Assembly: GCA_947069175.1 (NCBI GenBank) | Contig: CAMTDV010000013.1 | Span: 28,151,857-28,215,856 of the forward strand | DNA length: 64,000 nucleotides | Direction of reading: 5' to 3' | From: Scalesia atractyloides | Taxonomy: Eukaryota; Streptophyta; Magnoliopsida; Asterales; Asteraceae | Shown: positions 21,924 to 34,740 of the stretch, piece by piece | Layout of the letters: each line of letters opens with the position of its first letter | Numbering within the stretch: position 1 is the stretch's first letter | Translations under genes and position numbers: made by a program | Notes under the pieces: generated by a model | Seen by the model: the letters and a program-made list of their open reading frames with translations, nothing else | Database searches by the model: none | Told to the model about the DNA's origin: nothing

Positions 21924-24900
21924 ATGGACGAACATATAACAAATACGAACAAGATAATGGTGAACGATGATGAAGTCAACATTGATAATGTCGGTAATAT
22001 TTTCGTTACTATTGGATCGACCAGTTGCGTTGTATTTTTGGATTTTTCGTCAAATTGATCCGTTAGATATGTTATATTATGGTTTAATTGTAGAGTTATT
22101 CGCTCGGTCAGTTTTGTTTGATGTTATACTCGTTCATGTATTGATCTGAAAGTTCATATTTTTGCGATAATTCAGTGTATGGTTGTATAGAGTGTTCATA
22201 TATTTGCGATAATTCAGTGTATGGTTGTATACGAGTGTTATACGTTGTTGTTTTGTTTTTATGTTGTTGTAGTAAGATCGGTGCAGATTATAACTCATGA
22301 TATATTTGCTGGTTTACGTTTTGGTATTTTTAATTGCCTGTTGTAGTTAGATCGATGCAGAACAGTACACATGTGAACATGTAGGTGATATATGCGTTTT
22401 GTATATGCCAGACAGTAATAATGAGCATACCTGCTGTCTTTTCCGTATTGTATATATGTTTTGTGTTGTTTTCTTTCATTGTCAAATTAAACACCAGTAA
22501 AACATGTGTATAGGTAGGTTAGATATGCGTTTTGTATATGCCAGCCATTATGGTTTTGTATATGCCACTTTATAATAGTCAAGTCTTTTTTACAGAACAG
22601 GTACACATGGGCACTTTGTTGGTGATCTACGCGTTTTGTATATGCCTGACATTAATCATATGCATACCAGCTGTTTCTTCCGTGTAGTAATATGATTGTG
22701 TTGTTTTCTTTAATTGTCAAGTATTTTACAAATAATACAGATGTGTACTGTTATGATATTTATGTGTTTTTGTGTATGACAGTCACTAATTATCAAGCTT
22801 TTTACAGAACAGTTTACATGTGTATTTGTATTCTAATGTATTTGTTGACATGTCAGAGTTAAGTTCATTTGTGTACTTTATTATATCAATATCACAGTAC
22901 ACATGTGTATAAATAATATAAGGACTGAGGAGGAAAATCCGTTATGAACTTGTTTTAAAATTTCTTTAACTTACCTAATTTACAAATAACATTATTCAAA
23001 GTTGTAATCTTTTTTTTTATAACTGTTTTTACTTTTTTGGATCTTAACCATTTGCAGAATCAGTTGCCAGCAATGTATACGAAACGCCTAATGGTACTAG
23101 GTATTGGACACCAACCGTCCCTCCCGGATTCAAACCATTTATTAAAGCTAGATTTCAAAACAACACTTGCCGGGTTTGGAACCCGTCTTGGTACTTCGAA
23201 GAAGGAAAAAATAGGAGACATTATTGTTACGAATAGGAGATATGTGTTATGTTCTAGAGCCAACAAACCTAAACGGAAAGATAATATGGTTGATCAAATC
23301 AACACTTGTTCCCCAAAGAAACGTTCGAATGTTAAAGTTACAGATTGCAAGGCATGTGTTAAGTTCGTCCGTATAAAAAATTCGTCTGAGTACGAGATAT
23401 ATGACTTTGTGGAACAACACAACCATGGGTTTACAACACCCGAAAATCTTGATCTATCTTTGAAGCGGAGGAAGCTCGACTTCTCAACACAAGAGTTCAT
23501 CGCAAAAGCCGTAACGCTAATCTTGGCCCTACCAAGTCTCACAAAGTACATGTAGTTTTAAAAGGAGGTCACCAAAACGTGCATGGTACGGTTGTGACTA
23601 CAAGAATTGTGGGCATGATATTCGAGATTTTATAGGCGACAGAGACGCCCAAAGATTCTTGATAAATTCAAGGAACGCCGCAGAAACAAAGAAAACTACA
23701 CCTTCAACACACATATTGTTGATACCAAACTCCAGTTAATTTTTTGGTGTGACGTTGTGTCCAAATCAAACTACGACTCATTTGGTGATGTAATTGCATT
23801 CGACGCAACGTATCACACAAATATGTATGTGTTATTTGAAATTCAGATCAATTATTTCCTTCTAATACACATAATAATCTTTTTTTTCCAAAACAGGTAC
23901 AATATGATTTTCGTTCCTTTCACCGGAGTCAATCATCACAAAAAATACACTATCTTTGGTGCTGGGTTGTTGCATAATGAGACTATTGAGTCTTACACAT
24001 GGCTTCTGCAAAAATTCCTTGACGCAACAACGGTAAACAACCCATGTTAGTCCTAACCGATCAAGATTGTGACATGAAATAAGCGGTAGGAAAAGTATTT
24101 GATAAGTCCATCCATAGGTTGTGTATGTGGCACATTATTCAGAAATTGCCGGTGAAGGTATGAATTCCGTCCGAAAATTAATTATTCGTTACACATGTGT
24201 ACCTGGAGTTTACTGATATGTACTTATGTGTACTCCTAATTAAATACTTGAATTTTACATGTAGATAAAGGGGAACAACAAGAGGAATGCAGAAATAAAA
24301 CAGAAGTTCCACAAACTCGTTTGGAATGTTTATATTAAACCAGAAACATTTGAGAGCATATGGCACAATCTAATTGCCGAATACGGTTTGGAAGACCATT
24401 TGTGGTTGTCTGAGATGTATTCTATTCGTCACAGTTGGATTCCGGCATACTTCCGAGAAATACCTATGTGTACGTTGATGAAGACCACATCCAGGTGTGA
24501 AAGCGCAAATCACCTGTTCAAATCTAATTCAAGTTCTCATAATACGTTGGTGCAGTTCATGTTGTGCTACGACACATCGGTTGATGGGTTACGAAACGAA
24601 CAGAGGGAGCTAACACATAAAATAAACACCACTAATCGTGAATTTAAAACCAGTTGGCCATCGAACGGCATGCAAATGATATTTACACAAGGAGGATTTT
24701 TTCGATGTTCAAAAGGAAATTTTGAACGGGAAGGAAAATTGTTATATTGTGGAACGATCCGCATCCGATAGTGTAAGCAGCTTTGTTATTGCTCATCAAG
24801 ACCACACAAAGAAGTTATAAACGAGTTCAAGGTTTGTTATTTTAATGTACAGTTACTCTTTGCATTATCTTACTAACTTTTATAGATTTTACTCGCACGA

Positions 24901-25647
24901 TATCCCTCAACTTATACGTTGTTGCATCCAGGTTATTTTTAATAAACAAGATGTCGATGTTTCGTGCGAATGCATGGGTTATACGAGAAACGGATATCTG
25001 TGTCGTCATATTTTCTGCATTTTTGGCCACCACAACGTACATAAGATTCCAAGTCTACATTAACCCAAGATGGAATTTCCCTATTAGTGTACATAACGTT
25101 GAAAACAGGTTATCTGTAGATCAGAGTCGTAGTGGAAGAATATGGCGTAGAATCCTTGACAATATCGAAATGTGTCGGGATAGAGTTCGTGGTAGGCTAG
25201 ACAAATTACAGGAATTAGATGAGCAAGTACAATTGCTCAAAGATAAGGTTTTCAGAGATGTACTCGCAGATCCGGAACTTAAAAAGAAGGTGTTTGTCTA
25301 CCAGGAAATACTTGATCATACTCAACCCGAGGAGGTATCATGTACAACTCCTAGGAAAATACGCAACAAAGGATGTGGCAAGCACAAACATCCAATTGGA
25401 CCACGGGAGAAAACTTTAAAAAAATTGCAAAAAACATAGAAGAAAATGCAACTATTGTGGCAAAAGGGTTAGGTTGCATGACAGAAGAAATTGTCCACTA
25501 AAAAAAGGCAACATAACGAGGGATGATTCGTCTACTGAAGAAGATGGCGACCAAGAGGGTGATGACACAGATGATTACGATGATGGAACCAACACAGGAA
25601 CTGATTCATTTTTGCGAGACAGCGATGATGATGATAGTAATATTTAA
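21924..25647 (+). pseudogene. FAR1/FRS-like MULE transposase, decayed
   Basis: A possible first exon starts at ATG 21924 (MDEHITNTN). A main exon after an AG at 23056-23057 carries ETPNGTRYW and a FAR1 zinc-binding domain with RRYVLCSR, DCKAC and VEQHNHGF (to about 23430). The MULE DDE domain follows with FGDVIAFDATYHTN, split by a 72-bp intron (23825-23896) from YNMIFVPFTGVNHHKKYTIF, then the decayed LTDQDCDMK and HRLCMWHIIQKLP. A SWIM zinc finger (CECMGYTRNGYLCRH, 24965-25010) and a C-terminal CNYCGK...HDRRNC knuckle precede an acidic tail ending at TAA 25645. Breaks include a frame change with apparent loss of codons inside the FAR1 domain, frame changes near 23550, 24045, 24700 and 24815, and CAA to TAA in MKQAV near 24078. 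An intact protein would bind the terminal repeats and catalyse excision and insertion. Confidence 0.88.
22340..22860 (+). repeat. Degenerate ~230-bp tandem repeats in the MULE 5' region
   Basis: The order ACAGAACAG/GCAGAACAG, GTACACATG, GGTGAT, GCGTTTTGTATATGCC, ACATTAAT or ACAGTAAT, and TGTTGTTTTCTTT recurs beginning near 22355, 22590 and 22800. It lies between the terminal repeat and the main transposase exon, where subterminal repeats of MULEs often lie. Confidence 0.65.
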
Positions 25648-25834
25648 ATTTAAATTATAGTGTTACATGCAACTAATACAATTTTTTTTGTCTATTTTGA
25701 CTTCAAAATAATACATTACCACATTTTTTGGTGATTATATTTAATTCATATGTATGTACACTACTATGTTTGAAATGTGTTCGTTACTACACTCACACGC
25801 ACTACACAAATGAACCTAAATTTACATAATCACA

Positions 25835-26180
25835 TGTATAAGCGTCTTATGGAAACATTACATCGTTGTGTCTATTAATAAGAAGTTCTTTTATACTATA
25901 GAATACTCATTTGGTAGTAGGTTAGGTATCACAATCACATAAAAACTCCACATATGTACAGTTCACAAATGTAATCGAGAACATGTTCACATAGTACACG
26001 TTTGTATGTTGAGCGTCTTATGGAAACAAAACATCATTTTATCTATCATTAACAAGTTCTTTTATACTATAGAATACTCTATTTGTGGTATGCTTGGGAT
26101 TACAATCACATACAAACAACACTACGTACAGTTCACAAGTGTATTCGAGAACTGTACACACAGTACACGTATGTATGTTC
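25835..26180 (+). repeat. Two ~170-bp direct repeats between the convergent MULE genes
   Basis: AGCGTCTTATGGAAACA, AAGTTCTTTTATACTATAG and ACAATCACATA occur in the same order in both units (about 25838 and 26009 onward). They lie just past the transposase stop, where both genes would end transcription. Possible shared terminator or duplicated 3' sequence; function unknown. Confidence 0.7.
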
Positions 26181-26499
26181 TGAAGTTAAATAAAGCATAC
26201 ACACAATGACCGTTTTTTGTAACCTGTTTTGACCAGTATTAGAACAAAAGAATTGTATCGCTAGTGACAATCATACCCGTAATATGTTCTATATGTTTTT
26301 TTAAGATGCTTAATAAGGACAATACACAAACGTATCAGAATAACAAATACCACCCGAGCATCATAATTTGTCATTATACATGCCACGGTGATGCATAAAT
26401 CGCCAATGCAAATGCAAATCATATGTAGCAACGTAATTAATATCATACATGACGTCTAACGAATTAATTTGTTTTCCCGCAACGATTCGAACATTTTCC

Positions 26500-29400
26500 A
26501 TCATAAATGTAACAACTTCCTTACACTAATGGAAATAAAAGGCTTTTTCAAACTCCTCTGCTTCAGCCAATACACGGTCACGGTGGATGTTCACCGTACG
26601 AAGTCACCAATTTAACCGCTATTTCTTGCGTAGCTTTGTCAAGGTTGCCTTCTTCTGTCCATGACCTAGAGGTAATCAACAATCCCATTTTCCTTCGGTG
26701 ACCCCAAACCATGTTTCCATGTGCCTCATGACAAAGACACCGCAATCAACCGTGTTACCCACACTCTTTCACGGAAAGTCTATATTTGACGGGACTGCAA
26801 TTAATCTGTATAGCTTTTGTGTGATTCACCAATTTCAAATACTTGGTGAAATGTCCTTCTGAAAACATTATAATTGACAAAAATCCCAAATTAATGTTAT
26901 TGAAAACTAAAGGTAACAAAAAAAACAACCAAAAAACATAATCAAAATTCTTACAACTTTGTACGCAGTACTTTTCTTGAAAAAGTTTTCGTCATCAATG
27001 AGTTGAACTGGGCTTTCAATTGCCGACATATTATCGATCACCGTTATTGCGGGCCTTACAAGATCAAAGCTAACAAGGAAAAAATGTCCATGATTAAGTA
27101 TGGGGAAGCTTATTACGCAATATGTTGACAAACTCATCAACGATGTCTTCTTATCTACAACGAGAAACAACAAACTTCTAAACTTTTCAACCCGATCAAC
27201 ATCGCCATACGCTTCATTGTTCAGCGTATCATCTGGCTGTACCACGTAGTAAATAATCATAAAACAACAATCAGCATATAATTTATGTTTTCAAATAAAA
27301 TATTTAAAAGTTTTATTGCAATCGGAATCACTTACAAAACAGTCTGTGTGGCAACAAAACGCGGTTTCAATCCTCTTTCTTGTTCCGCACCACCAAAAAC
27401 ATTTTCCCCGGCGAGTCGTTGACTTTCTTCATGGTTTAGCATTGATGCGAAGCAATTTATAACCGCACTATTCACCCACTGGCTTGGTTGAAGGTCTTTC
27501 ATTTGAAAATGATAAAGACCGACTCCCGATTCTGTTTCAAATACAAGCCGCTTGTTCAAAAACATATCTTATTATATCCCGTTTATTATAATGACACATT
27601 GCATGCAGTCACATGTATTTTATATATTCAGTACACAATCTGATTACTTTACATTTATTATACCTTATTCAGTACACATACGGTTCTAGACATCTTTGTG
27701 TACATTGTTCTTCAGTACACTTGTGAACTTTCAAATAAAACTGTATCTAAAAACATAACAGTTGATGGTCATACCATCATACACATGTGTACTGTTTTCA
27801 ATACACATATGGTTCAAATTATTAAACCGTATTCAGTACCCATATGGTTACATACATTTTTGTGTACATTTTTTATTCGTACACTTGTGTATATTCCAAA
27901 AAAATAGTATCACAAGACATATCATCTGTGGACCAAACCATTATACACACGTATACTGCTTAACACATCATCCATTCACTAGTGTACTTATAGTAAACAC
28001 ATTCTAACAATGGGTTACGCGGTTAACCTTTTCCTGATTTATCACAAATGTATGTGTCTTATTAAACAATAATAACTTTAATTCGGATAATTTAGGTTTT
28101 CTTACGCATTTGTAGCTTCCACCTCTGCCGCTTCTGTTGCATTCCTTGTTTTGTGCGACACATCGTCTACCTTTTTTTTCTTTCGCTTTACTTTCTAACT
28201 ATAATAAGGACAATATTAAAAAACATTATTTGATAATAAATTAGAAATTTGGAAACAAAAACAAATTTAGAAGTAATAATAACGTACATCTTGTCGTCGG
28301 CAGTAGTTGACAAGTATTTCCATAACATATTTTCCTTCTTGCTTAACCAGCTATTAACACTTACTGCTCTGGTCAAAAAGGGGGATTGCACATATTTCGA
28401 TCCTACCTTTTTCTTTTGCCTTTTCCAGCCGATCCAACGTCTTCCATAACACGTGTTTCATTTTCAACATGGGCTTGCACATTCTCTTGGTTTTCCATCT
28501 CATCCTGTGTCATGCCAAGGCTGAATGTAGGTATATCATCCAGCCTTTGCGTGTCATACGCGCCTGAAATGATGTCCTCAATCACCTCAGCTGACTTCAT
28601 AAAAAGCTGAGTTGTGGGAGAAGCAATGTGTGGTTGTATAGGAGTATCCCTATGCATCTTTGTGCCACTTGGACTCTTTGCTTTTCCTTTCCGGTCAGCC
28701 ACACCTGCAACTTCGTTATATTAAAGACTTTATTAACGTTCAAAATAAACTTCACATATTGTATTTAAAAAAATATACAAGTTTTCATTTACCAGTTTCT
28801 TTCATCATTGGACTTGCAAAACCATCTTTTCCTTCTGAGGTATCAACAAGCTGACTTGTTAAAAAATTCTTTACACCTCGCTAGAATCGGTATAACAGAC
28901 GCATGTGCTGGGTATCGCGACGTATGCTCCTTTATTCCAGCGTCCAACTTGATCTTATAGCTCTCAATTTCATCAAACATTGACAAAATCATTGCACTAC
29001 TCTCCTACGGTTTCAAAAAAAACAATTAAATAAATAAATAAAATAACCTAAAAAAAATAATGATGGATTAATTATATATTTAACACTATGTGGCAACAAA
29101 ATTGTAATAATAGAATAAACCAATTTAATTAATATACCTCTGCCGACGACCAATCTTGGGACCCTTTTTTCTCCCATCATGATCCTTCGGTTTGTCATCC
29201 ACTCTTTCTCCAGGCACTTCCTCATCATCTTCAACATCATACAACTCCCTCAATTCTCCAAGTCCAAATCCGCCATTTCTTATCTCTTGATCCTTCCTTT
29301 GGTTCATTAAATCGTGCGTCCAAAATTTAAGTGGCGCTTCATGTCGTTCATGTTGGAATCCGGGACATTCGGTTGCATCCAAATACAATAGCTAATACAA

Positions 29401-32400
29401 TAAAAAAGTTAATTATTATATGTATAAAAACCAAAAAAAAAACATTGCACACAATTTTTGTTAATCATAAAACAGTACACATGTGGATTCATCCTATGGA
29501 ACACATGTGTATACACTGTTTGAATATGTAAAACGGTTTGTTAAACATACCACAAGATAGGTCAGCGGCCCCCTGAAATACACATTTGCATCACATCTTA
29601 CCCAATCATCTTTGCATTTTTTTACAGCATCAACCACGAACTGACACCAATCATGTTCCTTGAAACTCTTTTTGTGATTAAACAAATCTAACATGTTGTA
29701 CATCACGCTTCCATTTTTTGTGCACCGATCATCGTCGATATAAAAAGCAGCACAAAATATAAAATGCACATATCTCTATCTTCATACGAATCTGCCCTAA
29801 TCTTATCAAGAATATTTTTAAAACTAACCGGTATCTTCTCAGACGTAGACAACCATTTCCCCTTCAATGGATGACCATTTTCATCTATATTTTTTTGATA
29901 CCTTTATATCTCCGGCAGGTACCCCTAGTATTTTCCAACTGAATCTTTATCAACCATGATATGCCTCTCTCCCAAATTAATCCTCATATTCGTCGTATCT
30001 AACATATCCACCACATAATGACCTAGGTGAGCTGAAACCTCACTAACATCCAACCTCAACAACTTTCTAAAACCTATATCCTTGACAATCTGCCTCTGCC
30101 ATGGTTTCATAACTCTAATAGCTTTATACAGTTTATTTGGTGAAATCCTAACCCTAATCGATGCCAGACCACTTTGAAGTTTCGCCCGTTTCATCCGCAG
30201 TAAACTTCCTTTTTTTCTTTTTTTGTGATACCGTTTTGCGGTAGTTGAAAAGTTCATCTGCAAACATTATTAACCAAAAATTATTACAGTAAAGTAAACT
30301 ATGAAAAATACTGGAGATTAGACACAACAGAAAATCTTAAATGACAATCTAAAATAAATTTTGTCTCAAAAATAAGTAAATCTTCTTCATCATCATCCCT
30401 GACGGAACTCTCCTCGTCACCCTTCAAACCCTTGGTATCAATTGTCTCAATTCCTACGAATGATAAAGCACAAAAAAATAAAATACACAACTTCACGGTA
30501 CAATGTGTATAATTGAGAAACGTTTTCTTAATCGACTGCTATTTTACGACGTGCTCTTCCACGTTTAAGTGACTTACCTTCTTTTCTTGCATCATCTCCT
30601 AATAAAACATTTCAATTAATACGGCGTTAAAACATCGCAAGTGTATTGAGTAATACATATGCACCAAAAAAATGAGACATGTCACTGGAAATCCTAACAT
30701 ATTATAGGAAATACAACTACTATGTTTGCTAGAAAACATACATGTTGCTTCTTTATCTTCATGCTCTTCCGTCTTCTTAACCCTTTTGCGCTTTACAATA
30801 TTTAATTGACTACCTTTAACATCTACACCAAACCAAATTAGTTATTTTTTGTAATTAAACTGGTCCAGTACAATTTATTTATAATTTAATTCATTCAAAT
30901 TTTTCATATGATAAATTAAATAAAGAAACCAATCAAACCTTCTTCGTCATCCGGGAAAGGGACTTGAACCGTTTGCAATATTTCCTTCTTGTTTTTTTTG
31001 GTTGCTTTACTTTTTTTTCCTACCTTTCAATTCCACATGCTTCCACTTGACACTATTATCCTGACTTTTTTCACCATCATTTGTTTCTTGTTTACCATTG
31101 TCGCTTTTCAATTTTTGATAATCTTCTTCTGCTGCACTCACAAGAAATTAAATACAATATAAAAAAACACTAACACATGTAAGTCAGTGAACAACTACAA
31201 ACATCACCTGTACGCATTTTGCCGACTTTAGGGTTCACCTTCATCCGGTCCGCTTTAGGACTTATGCTTCCTAGAAAAATAACATAAAAGCAAAAAAAAT
31301 ATTATTTTTTAAAGAATTACATGAAAAAAACCAATCATAACTAAATTATACTGCGTTGTCAACTAAATGTTTATTACAGTTACTTCTATGTTTCTTTTTT
31401 AAAACACACTATTCAGCAACAACATATCAAAATTCTATTTACCTTTCACGGTTTTATCGGAAATCGCTTCATCGTCAGAAAATTGAATGTGGTCATCAAT
31501 TGTGTTACTAAACCTACTCACCCTCATACGAGCTATTCTTTCGCTTTTATTACCTTCATGATTCAACGGGTAATATTCGTTAAATTTCTCTACAAACTCA
31601 TCAATATACAAGTACATATATAATTAGTAGATTAAAAACTTAGCTTGGTATCCGATCTTTTGTAGCGTCTGCATAACCAACAACACACATAACAAATACA
31701 ACAAACAGCATATTAATCTAATCTTTTTAGTATTACTGTACTACAACAAAAAAAAACCGCAAACAATATTCTGGAGGAGTGTTGGCAGCGTTTTATATTC
31801 ATATAAAAAATATCATGTAAATATCTAACACATTTAAAGTTAACATACACATTTAACTGACACAATAAAATTTCAAATACACGTAAAAACAGATGTGTTA
31901 TATACATATAATGGATTCCAACAGTCATCGCCATGTCTAACAACAACATACTAATCCTTTTTTTCGAATAACAGAATTATCACATCCCCAAGGTAGGCAA
32001 TATACACTCAAAACACTAATGAATATAGCATATAAACATTATAAACATTCAAACATACCCTGCAAACAAAAAAGAATTCAATATACACATGTTTACTGCC
32101 TAATCCGATCATGAATGCCAAGCCTATATTGTGCAAAATAACACCCAATCATTACTCTTCCAACTCCAAGACACTGTTAAACTACAACATACATATCATA
32201 CTTTAGAACAACAGAGTTAAACATCACCAAGTTCGTCAAGATACACTAAAAACACTCACAAGTAAATCTAATATCATAAAGCTTCAAACAAGATGATACA
32301 AACCAATTTGTTAACAACCTACACATGTGTACTTACTACTTGATATGGATTCTTCAACATCATTGTGTCAAATAACACGCAAAAATTCCTTTCCCAAAAT

Positions 32401-32817
32401 AAAACTCCCTGTTTTACAACTTAATAATCCTATCTCGTAAATACCAGAATTATACAACTTCAAAGTGGGCAATGTACACCAAACACTCAAATTGGCCCTA
32501 AATCAAAAAACGATAACAACACACACATGTGTACTGCAGAGTTACTCATGAATGCACTAGTAAACATACACCTACCATCAGTTCCATATACAAAAAAATG
32601 TTTTTGGGGATTCTGCATTCCTTTACATTCAATAAGGAAAACACGGTATAAACACAACAAACCATTAACATCCACTAAGCAGAATCATTTACCTTTTGAG
32701 AATTTGAAGAACCCTAACAATGGAATGCGAATAAACAAGTTCAACGACTAAAATAACCTCGTATCGGAGTACGATTTTAACACACAAATTAGAGCATACC
32801 TTTGTCCTTAATGCCAT
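26500..32817 (-). pseudogene. Multi-exon Ulp1/SENP-like (C48) cysteine protease gene of the MULE
   Basis: Reading leftward, a short first exon starts at ATG 32817 (MALRTK, then GT). Small Lys/Glu-rich exons lie between about 31617 and 30350. A conserved exon (30263-29925) contains RVRISPNKLYKAI and DIGFRKLLRLDVSEV, then FYIDDDR to GPLTYLV (29769-29560), LYLDATECPGF and GGFGLGELRELYD (29388-29220), a 28702-28403 exon, and QPSQWVNSAVINCFASML (27490-27435). The protease core has HFFLVSFDL (27087-27061), VIDNM (about 27035) and VDCGVFVMRHMETWFG (26750-26703), giving His, Asp and Cys in the right order. Ulp1 enzymes remove SUMO or related modifiers; in a MULE the role is unknown. I mark it pseudogene cautiously: catalytic residues are present, but a stop follows VTEGKWDC soon after the Cys motif, and I could not confirm every splice. 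Confidence 0.8.
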
Positions 32818-32819
32818 GT

Positions 32820-32895
32820 TAGGTTTCGTTCTTCAAAATACTGCCGCCCTAGTAATGCTCTGTTCGGTTTCGTTCTTCAAAATACTGCCGCCCTA
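32820..32895. repeat. Short direct duplication upstream of the Ulp1-like gene start
   Basis: GTTTCGTTCTTCAAAATACT followed by GCCGCCCTA occurs twice in ~75 bp, directly upstream of the - strand ATG at 32817. It may be a duplicated promoter segment. Confidence 0.75.
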
Positions 32896-33148
32896 ATATG
32901 CGATTTCTTGCCTTTGGGGATGATACGCGGTGAATGAAGGTTTTAGGGGAACGGATTGTGTTCCCAAAAAGAATAATGCGAATTTTGGGAGGGGATCATG
33001 CAATCAATTCAAATCAATATCCTTTGAAACCATCGGGTTTCCTAATAAAAAAGAATTTGATTTTTTTAATTACTGATTTACCCTTTATCTTTAAATTTTA
33101 AGTTAAAACATATAATCTTATTTACAATCATGCCACCATTTAATATTC

Positions 33149-33218
33149 CAAGATGATTAAAATCAACGGTCTAGATCAGTTTGCATAGTTCACTCTAATA
33201 TAGTTGTTCACTCTTGAT

Positions 33219-33223
<5 letters not shown>
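33149..33223 (-). repeat. Right terminal inverted repeat of the MULE
   Basis: Partner of 21356-21430. Ends TTGATCCCTA just before a TA microsatellite. Confidence 0.85.

Positions 33224-33276
<53 letters not shown>
33221..33276. repeat. TA microsatellite at the MULE right end
   Basis: About 25 uninterrupted TA units, followed by a short AC run at 33299-33312. A shorter TA run abuts the left end, so the element sits in a TA-rich target. Confidence 0.95.
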
Positions 33277-33350
33277 AATTCACCCACATAATTTAAACAC
33301 ACACACACACACTCAAAATCCTTCGTTACCAAACCCTATTAATTTTCTAC

Positions 33351-34740
33351 AATGATTCACAAAAAAAATCAAGAGGTGTCGATTCGAGCAAACGAGGAGC
33401 GGGTTCGAGTAAACGGGCATCCATTCAAGCCGAGGTCTTGCTTTTGGTGGTGAAGGTATATGCCACAACCTCCTCCTACTCAACCCATTCCACAGTCTAT
33501 ATGTTTGGGCAACAACCTAACTATTTTTTTCACAACTTTATGGTTCCATCGGTTCGGCTTGATTTCTCGTTTGGAAGCGATGCAAAATTTAAAACCGTCT
33601 GGGACTATAGAAACCATGTTATTTTGAAGAAAAAATGAAGAACGAGAGCTACCACTATGTCATCACATTCATAAAGATGAGAGTGACGAGGAACACGTCC
33701 AAGAAACGCAATTGGATCCTAATTGGAAGAAATGAAAGTCGGAAGTGAAGAGCGTGTAGAGGAGATTGTGGAAAAACCTAAAGGCAAGAAAAGGGGGAAA
33801 TTCGCTAACCGAGCCAACCGAATGGAATTGAGTCCCGAGAGGGAAGAAATGTTTGCTAAAGCATGCCTCCAAAGTATCGATAGACCAGATAAAAGGAAAC
33901 CAACAAAGAAGAGACGGTTTGTGGAAAATGGTCCACAAACACTTCGTTGGGCTTGGGGTAGTGTCATTCGAACGCACTATCAACTAAACTCAAAATAGGG
34001 TCTAATGTTGACGAAAATTAATTGGTTCGACGACCTTTACATTCAAGCGGTAAAAATTATAATTTATTTTAATTAACTTTAACTTTTTAAGTTTTATAAT
34101 ATAATTGAATTCTTAAAATTATCATTGTTTTTAAACGTATAGGATCGCATTCGTAAAAGCGGGTGCAATAATTTATAAGTTTTGGAAAAGATGCAAGAAG
34201 ATTTTTTTAAAAAAACATAGACAAGCGTTTAAGCACGGTCTTGCATGGAATGTTATTAAAGATGCACCCAATTGGGTCAAATTGACTTGTTGAACGAAGA
34301 TTCCGTAGAAGTTCTAGCAGGAGAAATCCTCAGATTGGCTAACTTTGGGCCATCCTATAAGTCGGTGCCGCACTTGAACGACGATTAGCACAACCCAACC
34401 AGGAGGGGGGCACAAGTTAGAACTTTAGGTTCGTCAAGCTAAACTACAAGCCAACATCAATTCGTAAGCTTTGAAATAACATCTCACACCAAATGAAGAA
34501 ATCGAGGATGTAAAAGATGGCGGATGCAAGAAAATATCCAAGCCTCTACAACCTTGATTAATGAACAATGCGAAAGTGTCGCTCCAACGGAGAGAGATAG
34601 AGATTTTCAAACATGTATTACGCCTCACGAAAATCTCATCGTCGAAGTGCAAAAGGTTTTTGTACCCCGTAAACGAAACTTGTGGGAAAATGGGGTTGGC
34701 TGACATGCCATTTACCGGATTTCTAGATAGTTTTATTTTA
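33351..34740 (+). pseudogene. Degenerate SANT/Myb-like transposon-associated protein gene
   Basis: Fragments in different frames have the order seen in plant SANT/Myb-like proteins linked to PIF/Harbinger elements (often labelled NAM-associated or GST T3-like). These are a Lys/Arg-rich segment with LSPEREEMFAKACLQS (33835-33880), a second block around 34143-34275 reading as KSGCNNL then FKHGLAWNVIKDAPNW, and a tail with LANFGPSYKSVPHLND (34335-34385). Many stops and frame changes intervene. No terminal repeats or 3-bp target duplication were found, so the parent element is not delimited. The identification rests on motif order and is tentative. Confidence 0.4.

Larger units (their letters stand above)
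21356..33223. mobile_element. Mutator-like element (MULE) carrying FAR1-type transposase and Ulp1 protease genes
   Basis: Inverted ends of about 75 bp face each other 11.9 kb apart: left TAGGATCA...AATAGTGAAC...AACTGATCTAGACCGTTG, right its diverged complement with an identical 18-bp core (21397-21414 against 33164-33181). Inside are a + strand transposase gene and a - strand Ulp1-type gene, convergent, with only short non-coding DNA between their ends. Plant MULEs that carry Ulp1-like genes are known (the Kaonashi type of Arabidopsis, and ULP1-bearing MULEs in melon). Both ends abut TA repeats, so the expected 8-11-bp target duplication cannot be resolved. The transposase gene is disabled. 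Confidence 0.85.
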
